A stretch of 64,000 nt of DNA. Origin: Oscillospiraceae bacterium. Lineage in GTDB: Bacteria > Bacillota > Clostridia > Oscillospirales > Oscillospiraceae. The notes beneath the pieces are model-generated. The model was not told the DNA's origin. It was given only the letters and a program-made list of their open reading frames with translations, and made no database searches. The position numbers were made by a program, and so were the translations under genes. The stretch lies in NCBI GenBank assembly GCA_902791215.1, contig CADAUZ010000007.1:44327-108326 (forward strand), given 5' to 3'. Within the stretch, counting starts at the first letter, position 1; each line of letters begins with the position of its first letter. This document shows positions 37,326-45,587 of this stretch, in pieces.

Positions 37326-39470
37326 TTCTTTGGGCAGCTCCTCCGCGGCAAGGCGCTCCTTTTCCATCTGGATGATGGCGGCGCTGATGCTCTTTTCCGC
37401 GCGGAGGTATTCGCTGCCGACGGTGGATTCCTCGGCGAAGGAATCGAAGATATCCTGCTTTTCCCGCAAAAGCTCCAGAATGCGCTCGTCCACCGTGTTG
37501 TCGCACAGAAGGCGGTGCACCATCACGCTCCGAAGCTGTCCCATGCGGTAGGCGCGGGAGATGGCCTGATTTTCGATGGAGGGCTTGATCTGCGGCTCGC
37601 AGAAGATGATGACGCTCGCGGCCTGGATATTGAGGCCCGTGCCGCCCGCCTGAACCTGGCAGATGAGCACCGTGCCGTCCCCGGCCCGTGTAAAGTCGTC
37701 GACGATCGCCTGCCGTCCGGCGGATGAGACGCTGCCTGTAATGGGCTCCAGTGCTCGCTCGCCGAGGAGCTTCTGCACCGCGCGTATCGTCTCGCGGAAA
37801 TAGGAGAAGACGATGATCTTCCGCCCGTCCTCCTTCGCCTCGTCGCACAGCTCCAGCAGGCGCTTTGCCTTGGAGGAATGCTTCAAATCCACATCCCAGG
37901 AGACCTGGCGCATGGCCATGAAGTTTTCCGCCGCCACCGAGAGGGTGTAGGCCTTCCACTCGGCGGGGCCCATCTCGCACCACTCTTCCTTTTCGATCAG
38001 CTCCGGGAGCTCCGAGAGCACGTCCTCGCGCGTGCGGCGCAGGTAGACCGGGGCCAGCTTCTCCCGAAACTGCGGCGCGGAGGAGATGTATTTCATCTCC
38101 TTGAGCTCGCCCGCAATATTGCTTCTCAGGCAGGAGACGAGAAAACACATCTCGTCCACCCGGTTTTCAAGCGGCGTGCCCGTCATGAAGAGAACCCTTT
38201 CGGCCTTTCTCCGCAACAGCATGAGGGCCTGGGTGCGCTTGGCCGCCGGGTTTTTGACATAGTGGGCCTCGTCGGCGATGAGCATTGAAAAGGAAAAGCT
38301 TTCCGGCAGGGCAAAGCGGCTGACGGATTCGTAGGTCGTGACGGCGACGCCGCCCTGCTCCCGCCATCTGCGCGCGGCCATCTGATCGCCGCCGCGGATA
38401 GGGGTGACGCTCAAATCGCTGAACTGTTTGATCTCCCGGCACCAGTTGACCAGCACGCTTGCGGGGCACACCACCATGAAGTGCGTGGCCCCCAGCGCCT
38501 TGAGCGAAACCATGGCGGCAATGGCCTGGACGGTTTTGCCGAGGCCCATCTCGTCGCCCAGCAGGACCTTCCCCTGACGCAGGATGTAGCGCACGCCGAA
38601 CTCCTGATAGGCGCGCAGAGAGGCGTGCAGGCCGTCTGTATAGATCGGCTGCATTTCAACCTGAAGTACAAGCTCCTCCGGCAGGCCGCTGTAGCTGTTG
38701 TCCACAAGCGTACCTTCCACCCGGTCGAGCCTGTCAAACTCCGCGTAATAGGCGGCGCTGTGCTTTTGAAAATCCTCCCATACCGTGTCGGCGTCCAGGA
38801 GCTCACGGGCATCATAGGCGTCCATGGCGGCGCGGACACCGTCGCCGTACTCACCTTCCAGAAGACCATAGAGATAGAGCGCCGCGTCGAGGGCGCGTTT
38901 TTTCTTTTCCGATGGTGTTACGAGCCAGCGCAGACTGCTCGCGGCGGGCTTTGCGTCGAGGTAGGCTGCCTGCACCGCGTCGTGATATTCCTCCCACAGT
39001 GCCCGGGCCTTCCGGGCGGCGTCCGATGTCTGCATGGAGGCGCGGGCCGCGAGCAGGAGCAGTGATGCGTCCTCATTTCTGTCGTCCAGGCTCACGCGCA
39101 CCTTGAGGCCCGCCGCCGTCTCCTGCCGGATACGGCCCGCGAGGGTATAGATGAGCATGGCTGCCTCATCGCCGATGCCCTTGACGGCGTTGATCTGATC
39201 CGCCGTCAGGGCGCAGAGCTGCTCCATGTTTTCGATCCCGGCGGCCCGCAGGCTTGCCACCCGGATGCCGAGCTTGTCGCGGTTGATATTCTCCACGTCC
39301 ATGCCGCGCAGGATGTTGGAAAGCTCTTTTGCCGAAAGGCGCTCGATCGCCCCGGCGGCGCTTTCCTGCTGGCGCTGCGGCTGGGACGCAATTTCGGCCA
39401 GCGCCTCGTCGTACTCCTCGATGAGCGTCAGGATGTCCTGTATCTGCTGTTTGTCGCGTTTGAATGCCAT
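37323..39470 (-). CDS. SNF2-family helicase/ATPase with N-terminal HhH region
   Basis: 715 residues from ATG 39470 (MAFKRDKQQIQ), with AAGGAG 6 bases upstream. The N-terminal third contains a helix-hairpin-helix (ADQINAVKGIGDEAAMLIYTL), then the SNF2 core: Walker A GDEMGLGKT, DEAH box, MTGTPLENR, and C-terminal QVQAGGTGLNIQAA and RAYRMGQ motifs. Such proteins remodel or translocate on DNA, usually RapA-like roles or partners in defence islands. No partner methylase, nuclease or DISARM-like genes are near, so I leave the role open. Confidence 0.93.
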   Translation of the reverse strand: MAFKRDKQQIQDILTLIEEYDEALAEIASQPQRQQESAAGAIERLSAKELSNILRGMDVENINRDKLGIRVASLRAAGIENMEQLCALTADQINAVKGIGDEAAMLIYTLAGRIRQETAAGLKVRVSLDDRNEDASLLLLAARASMQTSDAARKARALWEEYHDAVQAAYLDAKPAASSLRWLVTPSEKKKRALDAALYLYGLLEGEYGDGVRAAMDAYDARELLDADTVWEDFQKHSAAYYAEFDRLDRVEGTLVDNSYSGLPEELVLQVEMQPIYTDGLHASLRAYQEFGVRYILRQGKVLLGDEMGLGKTVQAIAAMVSLKALGATHFMVVCPASVLVNWCREIKQFSDLSVTPIRGGDQMAARRWREQGGVAVTTYESVSRFALPESFSFSMLIADEAHYVKNPAAKRTQALMLLRRKAERVLFMTGTPLENRVDEMCFLVSCLRSNIAGELKEMKYISSAPQFREKLAPVYLRRTREDVLSELPELIEKEEWCEMGPAEWKAYTLSVAAENFMAMRQVSWDVDLKHSSKAKRLLELCDEAKEDGRKIIVFSYFRETIRAVQKLLGERALEPITGSVSSAGRQAIVDDFTRAGDGTVLICQVQAGGTGLNIQAASVIIFCEPQIKPSIENQAISRAYRMGQLRSVMVHRLLCDNTVDERILELLREKQDIFDSFAEESTVGSEYLRAEKSISAAIIQMEKERLAAEELPKE

Positions 39471-39485
39471 GGTCTGCTCCTTAAG

Positions 39486-39710
39486 ACTGTGAAATAAGTC
39501 AATTGACAATGTAGGGGCCGACGCCCTCGGCGGCCCGAGCGGTACAGCCCTAAAACAAAACAGAAAGCCCTCGGCGAAAACGTATCGTGTGTTATGAATT
39601 CGCCGGGGGTCAATGCAAGAATCAGGATTCTCTCCGCCGGGCCGCCGGGGCGTCGGCCCCTACGATATTGATACCACTGTGTTCCTGATGATGGGATCTT
39701 TTTTCACAGT
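39486..39710 (+). repeat. MITE-like repeat, copy B
   Basis: 225 bases ending in the 9-bp perfect inverted repeat ACTGTGAAA...TTTCACAGT. Inside, GTAGGGGCCGACGCC (39511) and GGCGTCGGCCCCTAC-type end (39663) form a second inverted pair, and GCCCTCGGCGAA/TTCGCCGGGGG a third. It is the inverted-orientation partner of copy A at 25877-26097. The left end reaches to within 16 bases of the SNF2 start codon. No coding potential. Confidence 0.78.
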
Positions 39711-39728
39711 CCCCTTTCCTGTCTTTCT

Positions 39729-40166
39729 TTATTCCACTGCCAGTACGCGGACCTGCTCCACGCCGGGGACCTGCGAGAGCTTTGCGACAAAGTCCTCCAT
39801 GCTCCCGTCCACCTCGCTGACATCGAGGGAGATGGTGACACTGGCCCGGTCGCGGATCGGAAGGCTCTGCGTGATGGTGAGCACATTGGCCCGCGCCTCG
39901 CAGATCTGCTGCAAAAGCGCGCTCAGGATGCCCTGCTCGTGGTTGAGCATCATGGACAATACCGCCTTGCGCCCGCCGGAGATCTCTGTGGGTTCGAGGA
40001 TAAAATCCTTGTATTTATAATAGGTACTGCGGGAGATGCCCACCTCGCGCACAGCCTGGCTCACGTCCCGGATCTTGCCGGTCTCGATGAGTCTGCGCGC
40101 CTCGATGACCTTCTCATAGTATTCGGGCAGGATGCTCTTGTGGATGATGAGATACTGATCCAGCAT
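39729..40166 (-). CDS. ACT-domain protein of the UPF0735/PheB type
   Basis: 145 residues. An N-terminal helix-turn-helix-like part (RDVSQAVREVGISRSTYYKYKDFI) is followed by an ACT domain (KAVLSMMLNHEQGILSALLQQICEARANVLTITQ, in its usual form). ACT domains bind amino acids; PheB-type proteins are linked to phenylalanine metabolism or homoserine pathways by neighbourhood in other species. Here there are no such neighbours. A regulatory amino-acid sensor is likely. Confidence 0.9.
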   Translation of the reverse strand: MLDQYLIIHKSILPEYYEKVIEARRLIETGKIRDVSQAVREVGISRSTYYKYKDFILEPTEISGGRKAVLSMMLNHEQGILSALLQQICEARANVLTITQSLPIRDRASVTISLDVSEVDGSMEDFVAKLSQVPGVEQVRVLAVE

Positions 40167-40366
40167 TCGCTCCCCTCCTTAGCCTAAAATTTCAAAAAGG
40201 GACTATTAAAACTGTTCCTGTGGAAGTCTGCGGCCCGAAGGTATTTCAATTTGTTTTTGAGGGAGCTTTGCTTCTTCAAAAACACCTTGAGCCGAGTGGC
40301 ACGAGGCCTCGCGCCGACCAAACACGGCGTGTTACAGTCCGCCGTGTGCGATAAGCGCGAGTTCTC

Positions 40367-40389
40367 AAATGCGAACATAGTTCGCATTT
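40367..40389. promoter_or_regulatory. Perfect 23-base dyad in the gap before the flavoprotein gene
   Basis: AAATGCGAAC-ATA-GTTCGCATTT, 10-bp arms. It lies about 180 bases before the flavoprotein start and 200 after the ACT gene start, so it could be an operator for either. The rest of 40167-40366 holds further weak dyads (CACGGCG...CGCCGTG) but no gene. Confidence 0.5.
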
Positions 40390-40508
40390 GACATTCTAAC
40401 CCGTCCGTGAGGAAAAGACAAGTGTGTTTTTGCTTTTCGGACAGATTTGTAGATTTGTATAAATACGCAAGAAATACGGTTGAAATTGTGTTAATTTTAT
40501 GTTAATGT

Positions 40509-40543
40509 GATAGAAAGCAGTATTGTGGCTTTCTGTCGTTTTT
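40509..40543 (+). terminator. Leader hairpin with T run before the flavoprotein gene
   Basis: GATAGAAAGC...GCTTTCTGTC (10 pairs with one G-T) followed by GTTTTTC, about 30 bases before the start codon and just ahead of the ribosome site GAAAGGAG. It may attenuate, or protect the 5' end of, a highly expressed message. AT-rich TTGAAA/TTGTGT sequences upstream (40475-40500) are promoter candidates but I cannot fix one. Confidence 0.5.
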
Positions 40544-40571
40544 CAACATATAAACCGAAAGGAGACTTCCT

Positions 40572-43271
40572 ATGGCAAGAGAGATTTTATTTGACCTTGG
40601 CAAAATGATCACCGACCGCCTCCCCTATAAGTTTGGCCTCAAGCGTCTGACTGAAAACGACCCCGAGTACATCATCCTTGACCGCGCATGTTCCAGCGAC
40701 GAGATCGCGGAGGTCATGCTGAAGATGGGCCTTCGCAAGCCCAAGACCACCGCCGAGATCGCAAAGCTCACCGGCAAGCCCGAGGCCAGGATCGAGGAGC
40801 TGCTGACCGACGCTGCCAACCACGGCATCGTGGAATACCACTGGGAAAATCCCCAGCATGAGAAGCAGTGGTACGTCCAGCTCTTTGTCCCCGGCATCGC
40901 CGAGATGACCAACATGGTGCTCTGGCAGGTCGAGAAATATCCCGAGCTTGCCGACTCCTTCGACAAGATGACCTTCCTGCCCCTCGAGGGCAAGACCCAT
41001 CTGATCCCTCCCGGCGGCGACGGCATCGGCATGCATGTCATCCCCGTGGAGAGCGCCATCCCCGCCAAGAGCGTTTCCGCCTCCATCGAGCATATCTCCC
41101 ACTGGCTGGACAAGTATGACGGCCAGCTCTCCGTCGGCTACTGCTCCTGCCGCAACGCCCGCCGCCTGTACGGCGAGGGCTCCGGCGAGATCCAGGACGA
41201 CTGCTGCATCGGTCTGGGCGATTTTGCCACCTATCTGATCGAAACCGGCAAGGGCCGCCCCATCACCAAAGAAGAGGCCCTGCAGATCTGCAAGCGCTCC
41301 GAGGAAAACGGCTATGTTCACCAGACCACCAACATCGACGGCAAGGAGAAAATCTTCGGTCTCTGCAACTGCGACCTGGGCGTCTGCTTTGCCCTGCGCA
41401 CCAGCCAGTACTTCAACACCCCGAACCTCTCCGCCTCCGCCTACCGCGCCCATGTGGACAAGGACAACTGCGTGGCCTGCGGCAAGTGCGTCGAGGTATG
41501 TCCCGCCGGCGCCGTGAAGCTCGGCCAGAAGCTCTGCACCAAAAACGGCGAGGTCCAGTACCCGAAGCAGGAGCTTCCCCACGGCCTCAAGTGGGGCGAG
41601 GACAAGTGGAACCCCAACTATGTCTTCGACAACCGCAAGAACTGCCACGAATCCGGCACCGCGCCCTGCAAGACCGCGTGCCCGGCACATATCGCCATCC
41701 AGGGCTACATCAAGCTTGCCAAAGAGGGCCGCTATCTTGACGCCCTCAAGCTCATCAAGCAGGACAATCCCTTCCCCTCCGTCTGCGGTCACGTCTGCAA
41801 CCGCCGCTGTGAGGACGCCTGCACCCGCGGCAAGTTCGACAAGGCCGTCGCCATCGACGAGATCAAAAAGTTCATCGCCGAGCAGGATCTCAAGAGCGAC
41901 ACGCCCTACGTCCCCGAACATCTCTACCGCCGCCCCATCGACAAGGGCTACGACCAGAAGGTCGCCATCATCGGTGCCGGTCCTGCCGGCCTGAGCTGCG
42001 CCTACTACCTCGCCCGCATGGGTTACGAAAACGTCACCGTCTTTGACCGCAACCCCGCCCCCGGCGGCATGCTCGTCATGGGCATCCCCTCCTACCGTCT
42101 CGACCGCAAGGCCCTGCAGGGCGAGATCGCGGTGCTCGAGAAGATGGGCGTCAAGTTCCGGATGAACACCGAGATCGGCAAGGACATCACCATCCAGCAG
42201 CTGCGTGACGAGGGCTACAAGGGCTTCTATGTCGCCATCGGCGCACAGAAGAGCTCCAAGCTCAATATCCCCGGCGAGGATCTCGCTGGCGTGTACGGCG
42301 GCGTGGACTTTCTGCGTGAAGTCAACCTCGGCAACAAGCCCGCCATCGGCAAGAAGTGTGCCGTCATCGGCGGCGGCAATGTCGCCATGGACGTGTGCCG
42401 CACGGCTGTCCGTCTCGGCGCCGAGACCTATGTCATCTACCGCCGCAGTGAGGCTGAGATGCCCGCTGACAAGGAAGAGGTCGCCGAGGCGAAGGCCGAG
42501 GGCGTGAAGTTCTGCTTCCTCAATGCCCCCGCCGAGATCGTCGGCGCGGACGGCAAGGTCACCGGCCTTAAGGTCGAGCTCATGGAACTCGGCGAGCCCG
42601 ATGAGAAGGGCCGCCGCTCCCCCGTCGGCACCGGCAAGTTTGAGACCATCGAGGTCGACTCTGTCCTCTCCGCCGTCGGTCAGGTCATCGACTGGGGCGG
42701 CCTGGATGTGGGTGAGCTCAAGACCGGCAAGAAGGGCAACGCCCTCGCCGACGCCGTCACCTATCAGACCGAGCAGAAGGACATCTTCGTCGGCGGCGAC
42801 GTGTACACTGGCCCGAAGTTTGCCATCGACGCCATTGCCGCTGGCCGTGAGGGCGCCGAGTCCCTGCACCGCTTTGTCAACGACGGCCAGAGCCTGACCC
42901 GCGGCCGCAACCTGCGCGAGTTCTACGAGCTCAACAAGGACGACGTCGTCCTCGGCGCGGACAGCTTCGACCGCCCGGCCCGTCAGCCCATCCTGCACGA
43001 CGAGACCAAGGTCCGCTCCTTCGAGCACGACCGCCTCACCTTCACCGAGGAGCAGATCAAGGCCGAGACCAGCCGCTGCCTCGGCTGCGGCGTGAGCGTC
43101 GTCGACCCCAACCGCTGCATTGGCTGCGGCCTGTGCACCACCAGGTGCATGTTCGACGCCATCCACCTGCAGCGCGACGTACCCGAGGCCTCCAACCTTG
43201 TGCGCTGCGAGGACAAGGTCGTCCCGATGCTCAAGCACGCGGCAAAGCAGATCCGCATCATCCGCAAGTAA
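40572..43271 (+). CDS. Fe-S flavoprotein: FAD/NAD(P)-dependent oxidoreductase with ferredoxin domains
   Basis: 899 residues. An N-terminal winged-helix-like region (40-95) precedes cysteine-rich segments C191xC193, C211C212 and C265xC267. A ferredoxin motif follows at C300-C310 (CVACGKCVEVC), then a GltD/DPD-type [4Fe-4S] domain (C358...C417). A FAD/NAD(P) domain has GAGPAG at 468-473 and GGGN at 600-603. A C-terminal two-cluster ferredoxin has C836, C839, C849, C852, C855 and C859. It resembles NADPH-GOGAT small-subunit-like proteins that move electrons between NAD(P)H and ferredoxin. Codons are strongly biased to C-ending forms, which suggests very high expression. hypA follows 3 bases later. 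Confidence 0.9.
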   Translation: MAREILFDLGKMITDRLPYKFGLKRLTENDPEYIILDRACSSDEIAEVMLKMGLRKPKTTAEIAKLTGKPEARIEELLTDAANHGIVEYHWENPQHEKQWYVQLFVPGIAEMTNMVLWQVEKYPELADSFDKMTFLPLEGKTHLIPPGGDGIGMHVIPVESAIPAKSVSASIEHISHWLDKYDGQLSVGYCSCRNARRLYGEGSGEIQDDCCIGLGDFATYLIETGKGRPITKEEALQICKRSEENGYVHQTTNIDGKEKIFGLCNCDLGVCFALRTSQYFNTPNLSASAYRAHVDKDNCVACGKCVEVCPAGAVKLGQKLCTKNGEVQYPKQELPHGLKWGEDKWNPNYVFDNRKNCHESGTAPCKTACPAHIAIQGYIKLAKEGRYLDALKLIKQDNPFPSVCGHVCNRRCEDACTRGKFDKAVAIDEIKKFIAEQDLKSDTPYVPEHLYRRPIDKGYDQKVAIIGAGPAGLSCAYYLARMGYENVTVFDRNPAPGGMLVMGIPSYRLDRKALQGEIAVLEKMGVKFRMNTEIGKDITIQQLRDEGYKGFYVAIGAQKSSKLNIPGEDLAGVYGGVDFLREVNLGNKPAIGKKCAVIGGGNVAMDVCRTAVRLGAETYVIYRRSEAEMPADKEEVAEAKAEGVKFCFLNAPAEIVGADGKVTGLKVELMELGEPDEKGRRSPVGTGKFETIEVDSVLSAVGQVIDWGGLDVGELKTGKKGNALADAVTYQTEQKDIFVGGDVYTGPKFAIDAIAAGREGAESLHRFVNDGQSLTRGRNLREFYELNKDDVVLGADSFDRPARQPILHDETKVRSFEHDRLTFTEEQIKAETSRCLGCGVSVVDPNRCIGCGLCTTRCMFDAIHLQRDVPEASNLVRCEDKVVPMLKHAAKQIRIIRK

Positions 43272-43274
43272 GAT

Positions 43275-43619
43275 ATGCACGAACTAAGCACGATCTATTA
43301 CGTCATCGAGACGGTGGAAAAGCTCATGGTGGAAAACGACCTCAAAAAGGTCGGCTCCATCACGCTGGAGGTCGGCGAGGTCAGCGGCATCATCCCGAGC
43401 TACCTGACCGATTTCTGGGAGTGGGCCCGTGCCAAAACGGAGCATTTTCAGGACACAGAGCTCAAGATCGAAGAGCTCAAGGCCGTGACCTACTGCCAGG
43501 ACTGCAAAAAGACCTACCCCACCATGCAGTACGGCAAGGAGTGCCCTTACTGCCACAGCGGCAACACCTTCCTTGTCACCGGCAACGAATACAATATCAA
43601 GGAGATCGAGGCCATGTAG
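43275..43619 (+). CDS. hypA: HypA, nickel metallochaperone for hydrogenase
   Basis: 114 residues. HypA delivers nickel to [NiFe]-hydrogenase (or urease) with HypB. The MHE start gives the nickel-binding His2, and a zinc site is formed by C74, C77, C90 and C93 (CQDC...CPYC). The start is 3 bases after the flavoprotein stop, so the two genes form one transcript. It is 38 kb away from hypCDEF; hypB is not in the window. Confidence 0.95.
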   Translation: MHELSTIYYVIETVEKLMVENDLKKVGSITLEVGEVSGIIPSYLTDFWEWARAKTEHFQDTELKIEELKAVTYCQDCKKTYPTMQYGKECPYCHSGNTFLVTGNEYNIKEIEAM

Positions 43620-43642
43620 CCGTGATCTCCCCGAAACAGGCA

Positions 43643-43672
43643 AAAACGAGACCGGAGTTTCCGGTCTCGTTC
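43643..43672 (+). terminator. Terminator after hypA
   Basis: ACGAGACCGG-AGTTT-CCGGTCTCGT, a 10-bp stem, with an outer CCCCGAACAGG-like pair beyond it. The T run is poor. Confidence 0.65.
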
Positions 43673-43783
43673 CTGTTCGGCGGGGTTTATTTCCTGTGTA
43701 TTCACAGCCCGCCCGTATGACAGCCGGTCACCCGGCTTTTTTCTTTCGTACCCTTGCGCCGTAAAGCAGCGCACACTCAGCAA

Positions 43784-43897
43784 TCAGAGATTGCAGATGG
43801 GCAGCGTCCAGTAATAAAAGACAAAATCCTTATCCTCAAGCAGGTTGGGAAACCGGGACGCTTGCTCAGGCTCGAAAACATTCACGTTGTTATACAT
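43784..43897 (-). CDS. Possible 37-residue peptide
   Basis: ATG 43897 preceded by AAAGGAGG (11 bases away), giving MYNNVNVFEPEQASRFPNLL and ending FYYWTLPICNL. It has an acidic middle and a hydrophobic aromatic C-terminus with one cysteine. It could be a signal peptide or precursor peptide; I recognise no family. Short length makes chance possible. The surrounding 43672-44128 has no other supported gene. Confidence 0.4.
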   Translation of the reverse strand: MYNNVNVFEPEQASRFPNLLEDKDFVFYYWTLPICNL

Positions 43898-44128
43898 GTT
43901 TTCTGTCGCCTCCTTTCCTTGAGTTCGCGGTGGATTATAGTCTTTTCCGCACCCGGTTTCAAGAGCCGATCTGCCCAAAGTTTTGTTCATTTTCTCTAAA
44001 TGAACAGGCTAATTTTTGTATGCTTTCACAAATTTCGCGGGTTTTGCGCTGCTTTTTCATTTTCGTTTTCCTTTCGGCGATTTCAAAATAAGCGCAAAAT
44101 TATGTTGACATAATCTATTATGTATGGC

Positions 44129-44157
44129 TTGATAACTCGGAAAAAACTGTATATAAT
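44129..44157 (+). promoter_or_regulatory. Promoter of the GH25 gene, beside a CATAAT dyad
   Basis: TTGATA, 17 bases, TATAAT. Just upstream TTGACATAATCTATTATG contains the dyad CATAATctATTATG (44109-44122), a possible regulator site or an additional -35. Confidence 0.7.
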
Positions 44158-44183
44158 ACCAATAGTAAACAATAGAAAGAGAG

Positions 44184-45089
44184 ATGATGGATTTGGTCCG
44201 GGGACGAAATCTCCTGTACTTCATCGCAGTGGCACTTGTCATGCTGATCGCCCTTGCGCTGATGATCGCCTTCTTCTTTGACCTTTCGCCGCGCAAGCCC
44301 AAGGACCCCCACGAGGGGCAGGTGTATCTCTATGACGGCAAGGACTGGATCTGGATGACGCCGCTGGAGGGCGTGCCGGTGAACACAATGACAGCCGAGC
44401 ACTTTGCAAGTGAGGGGCCGGTGCGCTATCTCGGCCGGGATTACGATGTGCTGCGTGGGATCGACGTGTCCGAACACCAGCGGGAGATCGACTGGCGGCA
44501 GGCGGCCTACGGGCTGGACTTTGCCTGTGTGCGCCTCGGGCGGCGCGGCTATACCGAGGGCGGTCTGTTTGAGGACCCCTGGTTTGAAAAGAATATGCAG
44601 GGCGCGTCCGACGCCGGGCTCCGGGTCGGCGTGTACTTCTTCTCCCAGGCGGTCAATGTGGCGGAGGCCATCGAGGAGGCCAATTTCGTTTTGTCCCGCA
44701 TTGCGCCGTATTCGGTGACGGCCCCGGTGGTCTACGACTGGGAGCTCGTGTCCGAGGAGGGCTCGCGCACGGCGGAGCTGAGCGCCGCGACCCGCACCGA
44801 CTGTGCCGTGGCCTTCTGCGAGACGATCCGGCGCGCGGGCTATACCCCCTGCGTGTACTTTAACCGCGACATGGGCTATTACGGCTATGACCTCACGCGG
44901 CTGACAGACTATATGTTCTGGTTCTCCCTGCCTTTAAGCCCCTTTCCTAATTTCTACTACGCCTGCGACATGTGGCAGTACAGCTTTACCGAGGAGGTCC
45001 CGGGCGTCACGGGTTACGCGGACATGAACCTCTGGTTCATCCCGAGGCCGCAGGAGCAGAGCGCGGAAAGTGTTGAAGGAAAGACTTGA
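44184..45089 (+). CDS. Membrane-anchored GH25 muramidase (lysozyme)
   Basis: 301 residues. One N-terminal membrane segment (about 10-33) anchors an extracytoplasmic GH25 domain that hydrolyses the MurNAc-GlcNAc bond. Family features are GIDVSEHQ at 92-99 with Asp94, and YDWE at 184-187 with the acid/base Glu187 of the DxE motif. The start may be the first or the second of two adjacent ATGs; the ribosome site is weak (AAAGAGAG). The stop codon overlaps the -35 box of tRNA-Leu. Role: cell-wall remodelling. Confidence 0.92.
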   Translation: MMDLVRGRNLLYFIAVALVMLIALALMIAFFFDLSPRKPKDPHEGQVYLYDGKDWIWMTPLEGVPVNTMTAEHFASEGPVRYLGRDYDVLRGIDVSEHQREIDWRQAAYGLDFACVRLGRRGYTEGGLFEDPWFEKNMQGASDAGLRVGVYFFSQAVNVAEAIEEANFVLSRIAPYSVTAPVVYDWELVSEEGSRTAELSAATRTDCAVAFCETIRRAGYTPCVYFNRDMGYYGYDLTRLTDYMFWFSLPLSPFPNFYYACDMWQYSFTEEVPGVTGYADMNLWFIPRPQEQSAESVEGKT

Positions 45090-45114
45090 TATTTTTTGAA
45101 ATCTGTTATATACT
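45086..45114 (+). promoter_or_regulatory. Promoter of tRNA-Leu
   Basis: TTGATA, 17 bases, TATACT; it begins inside the stop codon of the GH25 gene. Confidence 0.7.
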
Positions 45115-45126
45115 TTCTGTCAGCAC

Positions 45127-45212
45127 GCCGGTGTGATGGAATGGTAGACGTAGCGGATTCAAAATCCGCCGATGGCGACATCGTGTGGGTTCGAGTCCCA
45201 CCACCGGCACCA
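45127..45212 (+). tRNA. tRNA-Leu (CAA)
   Basis: Acceptor GCCGGTG pairs with CACCGGC; discriminator A45209; encoded CCA 45210-45212. The anticodon stem GCGGA/TCCGC encloses TTCAAAA with anticodon CAA at 45160-45162. A long variable arm (GATGGCGACATCG) and T arm TGGGTTCGAGTCCCA fit leucine. It reads UUG. A tandem X-Y structured repeat follows rather than a simple terminator. Confidence 0.97.
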
Positions 45213-45335
45213 CGTCAGAAGAAGCTCGCGGCGTTCCGTTTCCCCGGTTCCGAAAAGCCGGGAAAACTGCACTCTGCTCCCTCCTTCTTCCTTTCCAAAT
45301 CGGAGGATTCACGGGGATCCTCCGATTTGGTTTTA
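45213..45335 (+). repeat. tRNA-linked structured element X, copy at tRNA-Leu
   Basis: Begins GTCAGAAGAAGCTC directly after the CCA and continues GTTCCGTTTCC. Its first hairpin is CCCGG...CCGGG. CCTTCTTCC precedes a 14-bp stem (CCAAATCGGAGGAT / ATCCTCCGATTTGG). The copy after tRNA-Ser keeps CCAAATCGGA/TCCGATTTGG but has a different top. A further hairpin GGAGGCCCC-GTT-GGGGCCTCC follows at 45353-45373. Confidence 0.65.
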
Positions 45336-45392
45336 AACGAGGGTTCAAATTTGGAGGCCCCGTTGGGGCCTCCTGTTTCATGCTTTCAGCAA

Positions 45393-45510
45393 GGGACTCG
45401 AATCATAATCGAAAGCCCCGGCGGGGCTTTCATCGACCAGTTCAAAAACTGGTCGATTCCTCTATTTGCGCCGATCCCCCGCGAGGCGCAAATGCATGCG
45501 AGTCCCACCA
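45393..45510 (+). repeat. tRNA-linked structured element Y, copy at tRNA-Leu
   Basis: Begins GGGACTCGAA (45393-45402), the reverse complement of TTCGAGTCCC in the tRNA-Leu T arm. It ends GCGAGTCCCACCAC (from 45498), a direct copy of the tRNA 3' half. The ends pair as GGGACTCG/CGAGTCCC. Three internal hairpins sit at 45411-45431, 45432-45457 (11-bp stem, 4-base loop) and 45465-45492 (8-bp stem, 12-base loop GATCCCCCGCGA). They match the tRNA-Ser copy in shape with compensated base changes. A second X start (GTCAGAAGAAGCTCGCGGCATTCCG) follows at 45512-45536. Confidence 0.8.
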
Positions 45511-45540
45511 CGTCAGAAGAAGCTCGCGGCATTCCGCTTT

Positions 45541-45572
45541 AAGGGGCTGTTGCCTGATTTGGCAGCAGCCCC
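45541..45572 (-). terminator. Terminator after cardiolipin synthase
   Basis: AGGGGCTGTTGCC-TGATTT-GGCAGCAGCCCCT, about 12 bp with a bulge, 16 bases beyond the stop of the minus-strand gene. It also ends the tRNA-Leu repeat region. Confidence 0.65.
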
Positions 45573-45587
45573 TGTTTCATATAATGC

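Noticed and set aside
37323..39470. Anti-phage system based on the SNF2 protein
   Set aside because: No methylase, nuclease, DUF1998 or other defence partner lies on either side; the neighbours are an ArsC/Spx-like gene and an ACT protein.
40587..43280. 897-residue open frame antisense to the flavoprotein
   Set aside because: Mirror-frame product of C-ending codon bias; it has no ribosome site, low-complexity Leu/Val/Asp/Gly composition and no motif.
45213..45536. Integrated genomic island at the tRNA genes
   Set aside because: The duplicated tRNA 3' ends enclose only a few hundred bases without integrase or cargo, so the usual island explanation does not fit.
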